A DNA stretch of 64,000 bases from Nocardia sp. BMG111209 (GTDB taxonomy: Bacteria > Actinomycetota > Actinomycetes > Mycobacteriales > Mycobacteriaceae). Position 1 is the first letter of the stretch. Each line of letters begins with the position of its first letter. The position numbers were made by a program, and so were the translations under genes. Where the stretch lies: NCBI RefSeq assembly GCF_000381925.1, contig NZ_KB907307.1, forward strand, positions 1,612,001 through 1,676,000. Reading direction: 5' to 3'. Shown one piece after another: positions 1-8,162 of the stretch. Under the pieces are notes generated by a model. The model saw only the letters and a program-made list of their open reading frames with translations, was not told the DNA's origin and did not search any database.

Positions 1-604
1 TGTATTTGTCGGCGGGACCGCTTTTCGACGTCGTCGCGATGAGACCGTCGGCGGTCCGATCGATCCCGAAGCCGACAACTTCTCCCGCCCATGCGAATTC
101 GGGCGCAGCGTCCGTTGCCCGATATACGGCGTAGGTGACATTTCCGACGATCGCGAGGCCGAGGGGCACGACGAGTTGATCGCGACCGTCACCGGCCAGG
201 TCCAGCAGCGCGGGCTCGGCGGACGACGTGATGCTCGTACCGTCGCCCGGTCGCACGTCGAGGTTTTGCCGAACCTTGCCGTCGGTCCCGGTGATCTCGA
301 TACGCAGGCTTTCGACGCGACCGTTCCCGTCGACGGTGTGCCGCACGACGAAGGTGAGCCCAGCACGATCGCGGGAAACCAGCGTGCAGTCCGGCGGAAC
401 GTCCGCTCCGCCGGACCGGACGCCGTCACACCGCGGCATGACCATCGGGACGCCCTGCGCCATCGGTCCCGGCGCGGCCACCGCGGCCGGTGCGGTTTCA
501 CCGGCCGGACCGGCGGTGGTCGAGTGGCTCCCACCGGATTCGCGCCCGCAGGCCGCGAGTACGGCGAGCGCCAAGATGACTGCGATGTACCGGATCCGCC
601 CCAT
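1..604 (-). CDS. Secreted lipoprotein of unknown function, 3' end outside window
   Basis: The reading frame runs leftward off the window edge, so only about 200 N-terminal residues are visible. It starts at an ATG (602-604) and opens with a short charged region, a hydrophobic stretch and a lipobox ending LAVLAAC, with Cys at residue 19 as the predicted lipidation site. A Ser/Thr/Ala/Pro-rich linker follows. The mature part contains segments such as LVSRDRAGLTFVV and GDGRDQLVVPLG, which look like beta-strand-rich extracellular domain sequence. I do not recognise the family. It is divergent from the MerR gene at 759. Lipoprotein status is seen; function is unknown. Confidence 0.7.
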   Translation of the reverse strand, partial: MGRIRYIAVILALAVLAACGRESGGSHSTTAGPAGETAPAAVAAPGPMAQGVPMVMPRCDGVRSGGADVPPDCTLVSRDRAGLTFVVRHTVDGNGRVESLRIEITGTDGKVRQNLDVRPGDGTSITSSAEPALLDLAGDGRDQLVVPLGLAIVGNVTYAVYRATDAAPEFAWAGEVVGFGIDRTADGLIATTSKSGPADKY

Positions 605-727
605 ATCGTGCAGCTTACGTTGGTTCGCGAGCGCTCCGGCGCGATCACGGGTGCGGGTAATCCGATGTCCCGCGCGCATCCCGGCCACTATCCGCTGCAA
701 CTCCGGTCCGGGTGTGTCGACTTGCGT

Positions 728-742
728 CTCCATCCAGGGGAG
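728..742 (+). promoter_or_regulatory. Candidate MerR-type operator
   Basis: An imperfect inverted repeat CTCC-N7-GGAG lies 17 bp before the MerR start codon, just after TTGCGT (722-727), which resembles a -35 box. MerR regulators bind dyads between promoter elements, so this fits autoregulation. The -10 element is not convincing. Confidence 0.4.
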
Positions 743-758
743 GCAGCAGGCTTGGGGT

Positions 759-1697
759 ATGGACGACGAGATGCTCTTGACGATCGGGGCGCTGGCCGAG
801 CGGACCGGTTTGACGGTCAAGACGATTCGGTTCTACTCCGACAAGGGGATCATCCCGCCGACCGGTCACAGCCCGGCCGGCCATCGCCTCTACGACATCG
901 ACGCTCTGACGCGTCTGGAGCTGGTCAGGACACTGCGCGAGCTGGACATCGGCCTGCCGACGGTGCGGCGCATTCTGGCTCGCGAGACCTCGTTGGCCGA
1001 CGTCGCCGCGGCGCACGCGGCTGCCCTCGACGCGCAGATTCGGGTGCTGCGGTTACGGCGCGCGGTGTTGCAGGCGGTGGCGAACCGGGAATCGAACCCA
1101 CAGGAGATGGATCTGATGCACAAACTGGTGAATCTCTCGCAAGCCGAACGGCACCGCTTCATCCACGACTTCATCGATGACACCTTCGGTGGTGTCGATG
1201 CCAATCCGGCGATGGTGGAGTTGCTGCGCTCGAGCATGCCCGACCTTCCCGACGAACCGACCTCCGAGCAGGTCGAGGCGTGGCTGGAGCTGGTACGGCT
1301 GGTGCAGGACAACGACTTCCGGGCCGCGGTGCGGCGCATGGCCGAATACCAGGCGAAGGAACGCGCCGACGGGGACGACAGCGGGCTGCATCACGATCTG
1401 ACCGAGACCGTGTGCGACGAAGTCGGCCGTGCGCTCGCCGCCGGGACGGCTGCGGATGCCGCCGAAGCGGTAGCCGTCGTCGACATTCTGACCGCGAGGT
1501 ACGCCGGCACCTTCGGCAGACCCGATGACGCGGACCTGCGGCGGTGGGTGCTCGAGCGGTTGGAAGTCGCCAATGATGCTCGGGTGACGCGATATTGGCA
1601 ATTGGTGGCGACCATCAACGGCCGGCCGCCGATGGCGGACCTGGAACCGGTGTTCACCTGGTTCGTCCGAGCCCTGCGCAGCTACCCGACCGAGTAG
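759..1697 (+). CDS. MerR-family transcriptional regulator
   Basis: A 312-residue one-component regulator. Residues about 7-73 form the MerR winged helix (TIGALAERTGLTVKTIRFY, then a wing with AGHRLY and the second helix pair LTRLELVRTL), followed by a short dimerisation helix. The remaining 200 residues are an effector domain I do not recognise; it contains MHKLVNLSQAERHRFIHDF, as in TipA-like long MerR proteins. The frame is open further upstream, but the ATG at 759 is where homology begins and it sits next to a dyad that fits a MerR operator. No obvious target gene follows, as the next genes are convergent. Confidence 0.88.
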   Translation: MDDEMLLTIGALAERTGLTVKTIRFYSDKGIIPPTGHSPAGHRLYDIDALTRLELVRTLRELDIGLPTVRRILARETSLADVAAAHAAALDAQIRVLRLRRAVLQAVANRESNPQEMDLMHKLVNLSQAERHRFIHDFIDDTFGGVDANPAMVELLRSSMPDLPDEPTSEQVEAWLELVRLVQDNDFRAAVRRMAEYQAKERADGDDSGLHHDLTETVCDEVGRALAAGTAADAAEAVAVVDILTARYAGTFGRPDDADLRRWVLERLEVANDARVTRYWQLVATINGRPPMADLEPVFTWFVRALRSYPTE

Positions 1698-1716
1698 CCG
1701 ACCGGACTGGGGTGTG

Positions 1717-2049
1717 TTACGGCTGCTCCGGGGGTCGGCCGGAGGGGAGTACCGAGGCGCCGGCGCGGGCGACGATTTCCTGGAGTGCCAGTACGTGGCG
1801 GGCGAAGGCGGTGCGGCCGTCGGTGGTGAGGCGGGCCGAGGTGCGTGGTCGTTTGCCCACGAAGGTTTTTCGGATCTCCACGTAGCCGGCATCCTCCAGG
1901 GTGCTGAGCTGTTTGGAGAGGGCGGAGTCGGACAGGCCGATGTTGTCGCGCAGGACGGCGAAGTCGGCCCAGGTGGTCGCGGTGAGGAAGGCGACCAGTG
2001 ACAGTCGGGTCGGGGCGTGGATCAACTCGTCGAATTCCGGCGTGATCAC
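1717..2049 (-). CDS. Winged-helix (MarR/ArsR-like) regulator
   Basis: A 110-residue single-domain regulator of the wHTH_27 type. It opens with FDELIHAPTRLSLVAFL, continues with a recognition helix LSDSALSKQLSTLEDAGY and a basic wing VGKRPRTSARLT. The GTG start overlaps the TGA of the membrane protein upstream (GTGA at 2046-2049), so the two are translationally coupled. In such pairs the regulator usually controls its own operon, and a perfect 25-bp palindrome lies at the operon promoter (2540-2564). The effector is unknown. Confidence 0.85.
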   Translation of the reverse strand: MITPEFDELIHAPTRLSLVAFLTATTWADFAVLRDNIGLSDSALSKQLSTLEDAGYVEIRKTFVGKRPRTSARLTTDGRTAFARHVLALQEIVARAGASVLPSGRPPEQP

Positions 2050-2525
2050 GGGCGGCTCCGGGTCAGCACGGTTTGCTCGTATCGCACGAGCAGTCGGCCG
2101 CCGATCGCGAACACCACCGCCGTGACCGCCGCGGCAATCGTTGCGGGGCAAGGTATTCCGGCCGCCTTCAGGCCGAAGGCCGTTGCCGACAGGGCGCCGA
2201 TCAAGGCAGCGACGAAGGCTGCCAAGCCGATCAGTGTCCTGCGCATGACCCTCGGACCGTCGGGTCCGCGGCGTAGCGGGGCGGCGCGGGCCGCGCGGGA
2301 TACCGGGCGGTCGATGATCAGTGCGGCGAGCGCGTATCCGGCGATGCCGATGGCGAGGAGTACGGTGCGGCCGGATTCTATTGCTGCCGTGAACGCGACG
2401 ATCAGGGCGGCGTGTGCCCACCAGTACCAGCCGGGGAAGACCTTGCGCCGGATCGCCTGTTCGCGGCGCCGGCCGATTTCGTCCAGGGCGCGTACGGCGT
2501 CCTCGTGGTCGATTCGATCGTTCAT
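2046..2525 (-). CDS. Four-helix integral membrane protein
   Basis: A 159-residue protein with a charged N-terminal amphipathic region (residues 1-30) and four predicted membrane helices: WYWWAHAALIVAF, LLAIGIAGYALAALI, LIGLAAFVAALIGAL and TIAAAVTAVVFAIGG. It resembles small membrane proteins commonly co-transcribed with wHTH_27 regulators. The start ATG (2523-2525) is preceded by GAGGTGGGAAC. Its stop overlaps the regulator start. Its role is probably in membrane stress or drug response, but this rests only on the gene pairing. Confidence 0.8.
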   Translation of the reverse strand: MNDRIDHEDAVRALDEIGRRREQAIRRKVFPGWYWWAHAALIVAFTAAIESGRTVLLAIGIAGYALAALIIDRPVSRAARAAPLRRGPDGPRVMRRTLIGLAAFVAALIGALSATAFGLKAAGIPCPATIAAAVTAVVFAIGGRLLVRYEQTVLTRSRP

Positions 2526-2539
2526 GTTCCCACCTCGAA

Positions 2540-2564
2540 AGTACTTTCCTAATTGGAAAGTACT
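2540..2564 (-). promoter_or_regulatory. Perfect palindromic operator of the membrane protein/wHTH operon
   Basis: AGTACTTTCC-TAATT-GGAAAGTACT: 10-bp perfect arms with a 5-bp spacer, 15 bp upstream of the membrane protein start. The site is AT-rich against a GC-rich background. It is very likely the binding site of the 110-residue winged-helix regulator and overlaps the operon promoter. Confidence 0.75.
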
Positions 2565-2601
2565 CGCAGGCGGCGCCGGATCGCAAGTACCGCGGCCGGA
2601 T

Positions 2602-3000
2602 TCACTCGTCCGGGAAGATCAGTTCCAACAGGACGTTGTTCGGGTCGTGGACGAAGATCTGGCGCAGTCCGGCCTGCCCGTCGTTGACCCGGTGTTCGAT
2701 TCCCAGTTCGCCGGCGATCCGTTGCATGCCTTCGAAATCGGTGCAGCGCAACGCGATATGGTGTACCGCACCGGTCGGGCCGCCAGGGGTGTGGCCGCGG
2801 GTGGTCTGTTTGGCGGGGTCGTTCCACAGGACGTGGATCAGAGCGTTGCCGTGGGTATCCGACATCCAGGCGCTGCGGTAACCGATCGACTGTCCCGCCG
2901 AGGTCGTTCTGGTGAGACCGAGCAGCCGTTCGTAGAAGGTACAGGTTCCGTCGAGGTCGTCGGTGACGATGTTGACGTGGTCGATTGCGTTGACTCGCAT
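2602..3000 (-). CDS. VOC-family (glyoxalase/dioxygenase fold) protein
   Basis: A 132-residue protein with one glyoxalase-I/extradiol dioxygenase fold. The metal-ligand pattern is visible: His in AIDHVNIV near the N-terminus, His in VHHIALRC mid-chain, and Glu in LLELIFPDE at the C-terminus. ATG at 3000 is preferred over the upstream start because GGAAGGA lies just upstream and VOC homology begins there. It lies between a TIM-barrel isomerase-like gene and the wHTH operon on the same strand. Probable role: dioxygenase or lyase on a small aromatic or aldehyde adduct; the substrate is not deducible. Confidence 0.85.
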   Translation of the reverse strand: MRVNAIDHVNIVTDDLDGTCTFYERLLGLTRTTSAGQSIGYRSAWMSDTHGNALIHVLWNDPAKQTTRGHTPGGPTGAVHHIALRCTDFEGMQRIAGELGIEHRVNDGQAGLRQIFVHDPNNVLLELIFPDE

Positions 3001-3038
3001 GAGTTTCCGTCCTTCCGAGGGATCGTGGCGCGCGGGGC

Positions 3039-3878
3039 TCACACCGGGGTGCGGTCGTCGTCCGCGGCGAGTTCGGCGAGCAGTGCACGGGTGGCGTCGA
3101 CGGCCGGGCGGAGCCGGTGGTGGGCGTCGACGCCGGCTACGGCGGTGGCGCGCAGGGGGATTTCGAGGCCGATCACGCGGTCGCGGGGCAGCACTCGCAG
3201 CAGTTCGAGCAGGGGGAGTTCACCGTCGCCGGGGATTCTGCGGTCGAACATGGCCTCGTTCATATAGTTCGGGTCCGTGGCCACGACCGGGGCGTCGCTG
3301 AGCTGGATGTAGCCGATGCGGTCCGGGTCGACGCGGGCCAGGTCGGCCGGCGTGGCGCCGGATCGGAGGATGTGCATGCTGTCGATCAGCAGTCGGAAGT
3401 CGGGGCGGCCGATCCGGTCGATGACGTCCAGGGCGGTGGGCAGGTCGCCGACGGTCAGGCCGGGGCTCGGTTCGACCGTGGTCTCCATACCGTGCGCGGC
3501 GGCCAGTTCGGCCAGGGCGGCGAACTGATCGACGCTACGGGACAGGTCCGGGTCCAGTGACACCGTATTGATCCGCCGCACACCGAGTTCGGCCATGAGC
3601 GCGAGATCGGTTGCGCGGTCGCGGATGTCGAGGCCGGCCCGGATGTTCATCCCCTCGCCGAGCGCGATGCTCACGCCCTGGTCGCGCATCGCCGCGATCA
3701 TCTCCCGGCGCAGCGCGGCATCCTCGCGCAGCGAATACGGCGGGTATCCCAGTGGTCCCGGCGGCCCGGACTCCAGCCCGCACGAGATGTGCCGGCAGCC
3801 CAGATCGGCTGCGAGGCGGACGAATTCGAGCGGTGGCATCCCGAACACGCTGAGCAGTTCGATTCCGATGTCCGACAT
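3039..3878 (-). CDS. Sugar phosphate isomerase/epimerase-like TIM barrel protein
   Basis: A 279-residue xylose-isomerase-like TIM barrel (AP endonuclease 2 superfamily). Metal-site strands are visible: TVEPSPGL, LLIDSMHI, IGYIQLSDAP and VIGLEIPL supply the usual Glu/Asp/His ligands. The start ATG at 3878 has GGAAGGA upstream. It lies 38 nt upstream of the VOC gene on the same strand and 41 nt downstream of the TetR stop, so TetR, isomerase and VOC probably form one unit. Family members isomerise keto sugars or cyclic polyols or act as dehydratases; the substrate is open. Confidence 0.82.
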   Translation of the reverse strand: MSDIGIELLSVFGMPPLEFVRLAADLGCRHISCGLESGPPGPLGYPPYSLREDAALRREMIAAMRDQGVSIALGEGMNIRAGLDIRDRATDLALMAELGVRRINTVSLDPDLSRSVDQFAALAELAAAHGMETTVEPSPGLTVGDLPTALDVIDRIGRPDFRLLIDSMHILRSGATPADLARVDPDRIGYIQLSDAPVVATDPNYMNEAMFDRRIPGDGELPLLELLRVLPRDRVIGLEIPLRATAVAGVDAHHRLRPAVDATRALLAELAADDDRTPV

Positions 3879-3919
3879 TGATTTCCTTCCTTCGCGGGTG
3901 CGGCGAAATGTCCTGTGCG

Positions 3920-4579
3920 TCAGTCGCGTTTCGCCGCGGCGGCCTCGAACCCGGCGACCAGTGCGAGGATGTCGGCCGAAACCGCGTCGGCATAGGACTT
4001 CTCGCCGTACGCGCCCGAAGCCCAGTGCCGCGCACCCTCGTTGACGAGGATCTGGGCCAGATGGGACAGATGGTCCGCGTCGACCTCGGCCGCGAGCCGA
4101 CCGTCGGCCCGCGCCCTGACGAACACGTCGGTGAACAGGCGGCTCGCCGGCTCGGTGCGCGGATCGGCGGCCGGTCGATGCTGGCGGCGGTAGCCTTCCA
4201 GCACCGTTTCGACGACCAGGTCGGCGGGGTTGCGGGCCATCGATCGCCCGAGCGAATCGAGTACCCGATGGATGATCGTCTCGAGCGGGTGGTCGCCGTT
4301 GCTCAACTTCGCGGCCAGATCCTGTGCGGCACGGGTGGATTGGATCCCGACCTCGAACAGCAGATCTTCCTTGCTCGGGAAATAGAAGTAGAACAGTGCC
4401 CGGGACACGCCGGCGGCCTTGCAGATGTCGGCGACGGTGGTCGCGGCGTACCCGTTGGTGCGCCACAGGGCCGTCGCGGATTGCGCCAGCGCGGCCTTGG
4501 TCTGCTGCGAGCCGGATCGCTGGAACGTCGCGCGACGCTGACGCTTGACAGCTCCTGCGACCTGCGCTTTCTGGGGCAT
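3920..4579 (-). CDS. TetR-family transcriptional regulator
   Basis: A 219-residue repressor. The N-terminal helix-turn-helix reads ATTVADICKAAGVSRALFYF followed by FPSKEDLLFEV; the remainder is the alpha-helical ligand-binding domain. The basic N-terminal extension (KRQRRATFQRSGS) is usual. ATG at 4577-4579. It is divergent from the SDR at 4703, with about 120 bp between that carries the SDR promoter, and it heads the isomerase/VOC group. It probably controls both directions. Confidence 0.9.
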   Translation of the reverse strand: MPQKAQVAGAVKRQRRATFQRSGSQQTKAALAQSATALWRTNGYAATTVADICKAAGVSRALFYFYFPSKEDLLFEVGIQSTRAAQDLAAKLSNGDHPLETIIHRVLDSLGRSMARNPADLVVETVLEGYRRQHRPAADPRTEPASRLFTDVFVRARADGRLAAEVDADHLSHLAQILVNEGARHWASGAYGEKSYADAVSADILALVAGFEAAAAKRD

Positions 4580-4618
4580 TACTCCACCATATACACAGAT
4601 ATCGGGCTTTATCCATAG

Positions 4619-4647
4619 TTGACGGCTGTCCAACCAACTCCCTATCG
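4619..4647 (+). promoter_or_regulatory. Sigma-70-type promoter of the SDR gene
   Basis: TTGACG (4619-4624), 17-bp spacer, CTATCG (4642-4647). This places the transcript start near 4654. The TTG at 4619 is therefore the -35 box and not a start codon for the downstream gene. Confidence 0.6.
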
Positions 4648-4702
4648 TGCTGCGGTGGGGCCGGCGTGTGCGGGCCCGGAATCCAGCCGGAAGGAACCGA
4701 TC

Positions 4703-5452
4703 GTGACCCCCGTCCTCGAAGGCCGCCGAATCCTGGTGACCGGCGGCGCGACCGGCATCGGCGCCGCGGCCGTCCGGGTCCTGCACGCCGCCGGCGCGAC
4801 AGTCGCTGCCACGTACCACAATTCGCGGCCGGCCACCGAGCTGCCGGTCGCATGGCTGCACTGCGATCTGCGCGACGAGGCCGCGGTCACCGGGACGGTA
4901 CGGTCCGCCGCCGGAACCCTCGGCGGCCTGGACGTGCTCGTGCACGCGGCCGGGTTGTGGCGGGGCGGTTTCCCCGGCGCCATCACCGGCGCCGACGTCG
5001 ACGCGCTGTTCGACACCAACTTCAAGACAACGGTTTTCACCAATCAGGCCGCGCACGCCGTCATGCGCGAGAACGGTGGCCGCATCATCAATTTCGGCTC
5101 CGCCGAGGCCGTGCTCGGCAGCCCGATGTCGCCGATCTACGCGGCCACCAAGGCCGCCGTGCAGGCCTGGACCCGGTCGGCGGCGAAGGCCTGGGCCGCG
5201 GACCAGGTCACCGTCAACGCGCTCGCACCCGCCGTGCAGACCCCCGGCGCGGACCGGCTGCGCGAATTCCTCGGCCCGGCCGCGGAACATCTCGATGCCC
5301 AATTGAAGGCCACCATCCCGTTGCGCGGCGCGCTCGGCGATCCCGAACGGGATCTCGGCCCGGTGCTGGTGTTCCTGGCGGGTACCGGGTCCGGATTCAT
5401 CACCGGACAACTGCTACCGGTCGACGGCGGGCTGCTCATGCTCGGCGCCTAG
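4703..5452 (+). CDS. SDR-family NAD(P)-dependent oxidoreductase
   Basis: A classical 249-residue short-chain dehydrogenase. Cofactor motif ILVTGGATGIGAAAV near residue 13, the HAAGLW strand, catalytic Ser in INFGSAEAV and the YAATK (Tyr-xxx-Lys) pair, and a C-terminal FITGQLLPVDGG. GTG at 4703 is chosen because GGAAGGAA lies 7-14 nt upstream and the promoter -35 covers the earlier TTG. It is divergent from the TetR gene at 3920-4579, which probably represses it. Substrate unknown. Confidence 0.9.
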   Translation: MTPVLEGRRILVTGGATGIGAAAVRVLHAAGATVAATYHNSRPATELPVAWLHCDLRDEAAVTGTVRSAAGTLGGLDVLVHAAGLWRGGFPGAITGADVDALFDTNFKTTVFTNQAAHAVMRENGGRIINFGSAEAVLGSPMSPIYAATKAAVQAWTRSAAKAWAADQVTVNALAPAVQTPGADRLREFLGPAAEHLDAQLKATIPLRGALGDPERDLGPVLVFLAGTGSGFITGQLLPVDGGLLMLGA

Positions 5453-5525
5453 GTCGCCGACGACCGGCGTGCCGGTGGCCGCCGACCCGCGAACATCACA
5501 CGACCCTCCACTTGACTTTACTTCC

Positions 5526-5548
5526 CTGGAGCCAGAGACTTGCTCCAG
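5526..5548 (+). promoter_or_regulatory. Inverted repeat and repeated TGACTTTA upstream of SDR
   Basis: Perfect 7-bp arms CTGGAGC / GCTCCAG with a 9-bp spacer. Flanking direct repeats TGACTTTA occur at 5513-5520 and 5550-5557, 37 bp apart; the first lies in TTGACT, a likely -35 box. No regulator gene is adjacent, so the cognate protein is unknown. Confidence 0.5.
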
Positions 5549-5605
5549 CTGACTTTAGTTGGCTGAAGTGATCCGAGAGTCATACTCCACGGAAGGACAC
5601 GAGCG

Positions 5606-6295
5606 ATGAAGATCCAGGATTCGGTAGCGGTCGTCACCGGTGGTCAGCGCGGGATCGGCAAGGCGCTCGTCGACCGGCTGCTCGCCGGCGGGGCCGCGAC
5701 CGTCTACGCCACCGCACGTCAGCCTCAGCCCAGCACCGATCCCCGCGTTGTGCCGGTGCCGCTCGAGGTCACCGACCCCGAGTCGATCGCACACCTGGCC
5801 GCCGTCGCCCACGACGCCGACATCGTGATCAACAATGCCGGCATCGCGAGCACCAACGGCCTGCTGGCCACCTCCGACGACGAATTGCGGCAGGTGTTCG
5901 AGGCGAACGTGGTCGGCCCGATCCGGATCGCGCGGGCCTTCGCCCCGATCCTCGCCGCGAACGGCGGCGGTGCGCTGGTCGACATGCATTCGGTGCTGTC
6001 GTGGATGCCGGGGTTCGGGGCCTACGGCATTTCCAAGGCGGCGTTGTGGTCGGCGACCAACTCGCTGCGGCGGGAACTGGCGCCGGCGGGCACCTTGGTC
6101 GTCGGTGTGCACGTCGCGTATGTCGACACCGATATGACCCGCGATATCGACGCCCCGAAATCCGCTCCCGAACAGGTCGCGGCCGCCATCGTCGCCGGGA
6201 TCGAGAACGACGAGCCCGAGGTTCTGGTCGACGACGTGACCCGTTACGTCAAGTCGATCCTGTCCGGGCCGGTGGAGAAGCTCGTCGCGTCCTGA
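5606..6295 (+). CDS. Short SDR-family oxidoreductase
   Basis: A 229-residue short-chain dehydrogenase, slightly shorter than the classical type. Motifs: VVTGGQRGIGKALV (nucleotide binding), IVINNAGIAS, DMHSVLSWMP (catalytic Ser), YGISK (Tyr/Lys). The C-terminus (APKSAPEQVAAAIVAGIEN) is typical of the group that processes lipid or keto substrates and lacks a long lid. GGAAGGACACGAGCG precedes ATG. A tandem promoter/operator region lies upstream. Convergent with the isochorismatase gene at 6370. Confidence 0.88.
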   Translation: MKIQDSVAVVTGGQRGIGKALVDRLLAGGAATVYATARQPQPSTDPRVVPVPLEVTDPESIAHLAAVAHDADIVINNAGIASTNGLLATSDDELRQVFEANVVGPIRIARAFAPILAANGGGALVDMHSVLSWMPGFGAYGISKAALWSATNSLRRELAPAGTLVVGVHVAYVDTDMTRDIDAPKSAPEQVAAAIVAGIENDEPEVLVDDVTRYVKSILSGPVEKLVAS

Positions 6296-6318
6296 GCCCC
6301 ACCGGACCCGGGCGAGGC

Positions 6319-6362
6319 CGGTGTCGCGGGGATTGCTCGCCGACGGTAGCCCCGGGACACCG
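6319..6362. terminator. Bidirectional hairpin terminator
   Basis: CGGTGTCGCGGGG (6319-6331) pairs with CCCCGGGACACCG (6350-6362) with one mismatch over 13 bp and an 18-nt loop, between two convergent genes. It has no U-tract, as is common in high-GC actinobacteria. Confidence 0.65.
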
Positions 6363-6369
6363 CCCGCCG

Positions 6370-7032
6370 TCAGGGGTTCAGTTCGCGGATGAATTCGGTG
6401 GTGTCGATCACGTCGGCCTGCGGAGGAAACACCGTGTCCAGCAGGACCCGATTCACCTCAGGGTCGGTGTCGGCCACGCCGTCGGACAGGACCACGACGT
6501 GGTAGTCGAGATCGGCGGCGGCGCGCACGGTCGACAGCACGACGCCGCTGGTGGCGAGGCCGGTCAGCACGATGGTGTCGATATTGCGCGCGTGCAGGGT
6601 CCGGTCCAAAGGGGTCGAACCGAACGCGCCCACACGGTGTTTCGTGATCACCGGTTCGTCTCCGGCCGGGGCGATGCGAGGGTCGAAGGCGGTTTCGGGG
6701 CTGCCGTCGAGCATCTTTCCGGTACCGGCGATCCCGGCGAAGGCCTTGTTGTGCGGTGATACCTCGGGGTATCCCGGTGTGAACGCAGTGCGGACGAACA
6801 CGACCGATGAACGGGCCTGGCGCACAGCCTGTTCGGCGGCCGCGATATGGGCCGTGAGCGGGTCGGCCGATGCGCCGGACATCGCAACGATGCCTTGTTG
6901 CATGTCCATGACCAGCAGCGCGGTGTGGGTGGGATCGATCACCGGGCCGGCGTTCGAGGGGGCGACACCGAATCCTGTTGCCGGCAGCACTGTTACGAGG
7001 ACGGCGACGGCGAGGCGGAGGAGATGGCGCAT
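6370..7032 (-). CDS. Secreted isochorismatase-family protein lacking the catalytic Cys
   Basis: A 220-residue cysteine-hydrolase-fold protein with an N-terminal signal peptide (LLRLAVAVLVTVLPATGFG...). Of the Asp-Lys-Cys triad, Asp is in LLVMDMQQG and Lys in VITKHRVGAF, but the Cys position in LTGLATSGVVLSTVRAA is Val. In the family, loss of Cys is known for isochorismate vinyl-ether hydrolases (PhzD type), so a hydrolysis not using a thiol nucleophile is possible. The start lies 3 nt after the PEBP gene stop, making it the last gene of the MarR-led operon. Confidence 0.82.
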   Translation of the reverse strand: MRHLLRLAVAVLVTVLPATGFGVAPSNAGPVIDPTHTALLVMDMQQGIVAMSGASADPLTAHIAAAEQAVRQARSSVVFVRTAFTPGYPEVSPHNKAFAGIAGTGKMLDGSPETAFDPRIAPAGDEPVITKHRVGAFGSTPLDRTLHARNIDTIVLTGLATSGVVLSTVRAAADLDYHVVVLSDGVADTDPEVNRVLLDTVFPPQADVIDTTEFIRELNP

Positions 7033-7035
7033 CGG

Positions 7036-7599
7036 TCAGCGCTCGAAGGTGCCGGTGAGGCGGCCGCGGGCCAGGACCGGTGCGGGGACGGCGGGAAGAA
7101 GAGTGCGGGGGCGTGCGCGCTCGGGGGCCGGGTGGCCGAGCCCGGGGTCGGCGAGGGCGAACAGTTGGAAGATATACCGGTGTGGCCCATGGCCTTCGAT
7201 CGGCGCGGGGCCGTGGTAGCCGCGGCCGATAGTGGATCGCAGCAGGCGTACGCCGGTGGCCGGTTGCCGGGCATGGAGGGCGCCGGGATCCAGGTGCGCG
7301 TGCGACGGGTCGATGAGGGCGAGGCAGTGTACGGCGGGTTTCGCGATCGGGACGTCGATGTCCTCGACGACCAGCAGCAGCGCCGCGGTGCCGGCGGGCG
7401 GTTCGGTCCAGGACAGGTGGGGTGAAAGGTCTTCGCCGCCGATGGTTTTCGCGCAGTGGGCGCGTGGGATGGGCTCGCCGTCGCGGAAGTGCCGGCTGGT
7501 GAGGGTCAGGTGTCCGGGGGCGTGCAGGTTGGGCAGGTTCCACGCGGTGTGGGTGTCTCCGGCCCTGCGGTTCTTCAGGATTCGGCCGAGCAGGGTCAT
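7036..7599 (-). CDS. YbhB/YbcL-type phosphatidylethanolamine-binding (PEBP) protein
   Basis: A 187-residue PEBP-fold protein. Conserved elements are EDLSPHLSWTEPPAGTAALL (ligand-pocket strand), VEDIDVPI (replacing the usual DPDAP), and GYHGPAPIEGHGPHRYIFQL. No signal peptide, so cytoplasmic. Its ATG overlaps the TGA of the upstream isochorismatase (ATGA, 7596-7599). Bacterial members bind small anionic ligands or inhibit proteases, but their roles are poorly known. Here it sits between two isochorismatase-fold enzymes. Confidence 0.85.
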   Translation of the reverse strand: MTLLGRILKNRRAGDTHTAWNLPNLHAPGHLTLTSRHFRDGEPIPRAHCAKTIGGEDLSPHLSWTEPPAGTAALLLVVEDIDVPIAKPAVHCLALIDPSHAHLDPGALHARQPATGVRLLRSTIGRGYHGPAPIEGHGPHRYIFQLFALADPGLGHPAPERARPRTLLPAVPAPVLARGRLTGTFER

Positions 7600-8162
7600 C
7601 GGGTCGCTCCGGCCCTCGCGGTGATCTCGGCGGCGGTGGCGGTCTCGCCGAGTTTGGGGAAGATGCGTTCGACGCTGTGGCGGTGGGCTTCGGTGTCCGG
7701 GTCGCCCATGGCGTCGGTGGCCAGGACGACATGGTAGCCGTGGTCGCAGGCCGAGCGGGCGGTCGATTCGACGCCCGAGCTGGTCGAGATGCCGGCCAGC
7801 ACGACCTGGGTGACGCGCAGATCGCGCAGCAGGGTGTCCAGGCCGGTGTCGTGGAATGCGCTGCGCCGCCGTTTGGTGATCAGGTGGTCGGTCGGCGACA
7901 CGTCGAGTTCGTCGATGAGGTCGGCCCAACCGGGTGGGAATGTCGTTGTGCCCGTGGATGTCCCGGCATCGGTGCGGCCGGGCGCGCGGCCGGTGACGTT
8001 GACCAGGACCACGGGCAGGCCGTGCCGGCGGAACTCGGCGGCCAGCCGGGTCGCCCGGGTGACCGCCGCGGCGATCGGCGGCGCGGGGTGGGCCGAGACG
8101 ATGCCCTGCTGCAGGTCGATCACGACCAGCGCGGCGGTGGGCTCGAGCGTCGTCAGTGTCAT
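7596..8162 (-). CDS. Isochorismatase-family hydrolase
   Basis: A 188-residue cytoplasmic isochorismatase-fold protein. Asp in LVVIDLQQGIV, Lys in LITKRRRSAF; at the Cys position the motif is LAGISTSSGVESTARSA, so the nucleophile is absent, as in a large unassigned subgroup of the family. The cis-peptide region precedes this. The ATG overlaps the MarR stop (ATGA, 8159-8162), and its own stop overlaps the PEBP start. Probably a detoxification enzyme induced with its MarR repressor. Confidence 0.86.
   Translation of the reverse strand: MTLTTLEPTAALVVIDLQQGIVSAHPAPPIAAAVTRATRLAAEFRRHGLPVVLVNVTGRAPGRTDAGTSTGTTTFPPGWADLIDELDVSPTDHLITKRRRSAFHDTGLDTLLRDLRVTQVVLAGISTSSGVESTARSACDHGYHVVLATDAMGDPDTEAHRHSVERIFPKLGETATAAEITARAGATR

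Noticed and set aside
1080..1100. Minus-strand sequence like a tRNA T-arm (GGGTTCGATTCCC)
   Set aside because: It lies within the MerR coding sequence, and no acceptor, D or anticodon stems fit around it.
2017..3267. Long open plus-strand frame of about 416 residues
   Set aside because: It is opposite three real minus-strand genes, is Arg/Ser-rich and has no domain.
4619..4702. TTG start giving a longer N-terminus to the first SDR
   Set aside because: The TTG is the -35 box of a good promoter, and homology and a GGAAGGAA site begin at the GTG 4703.
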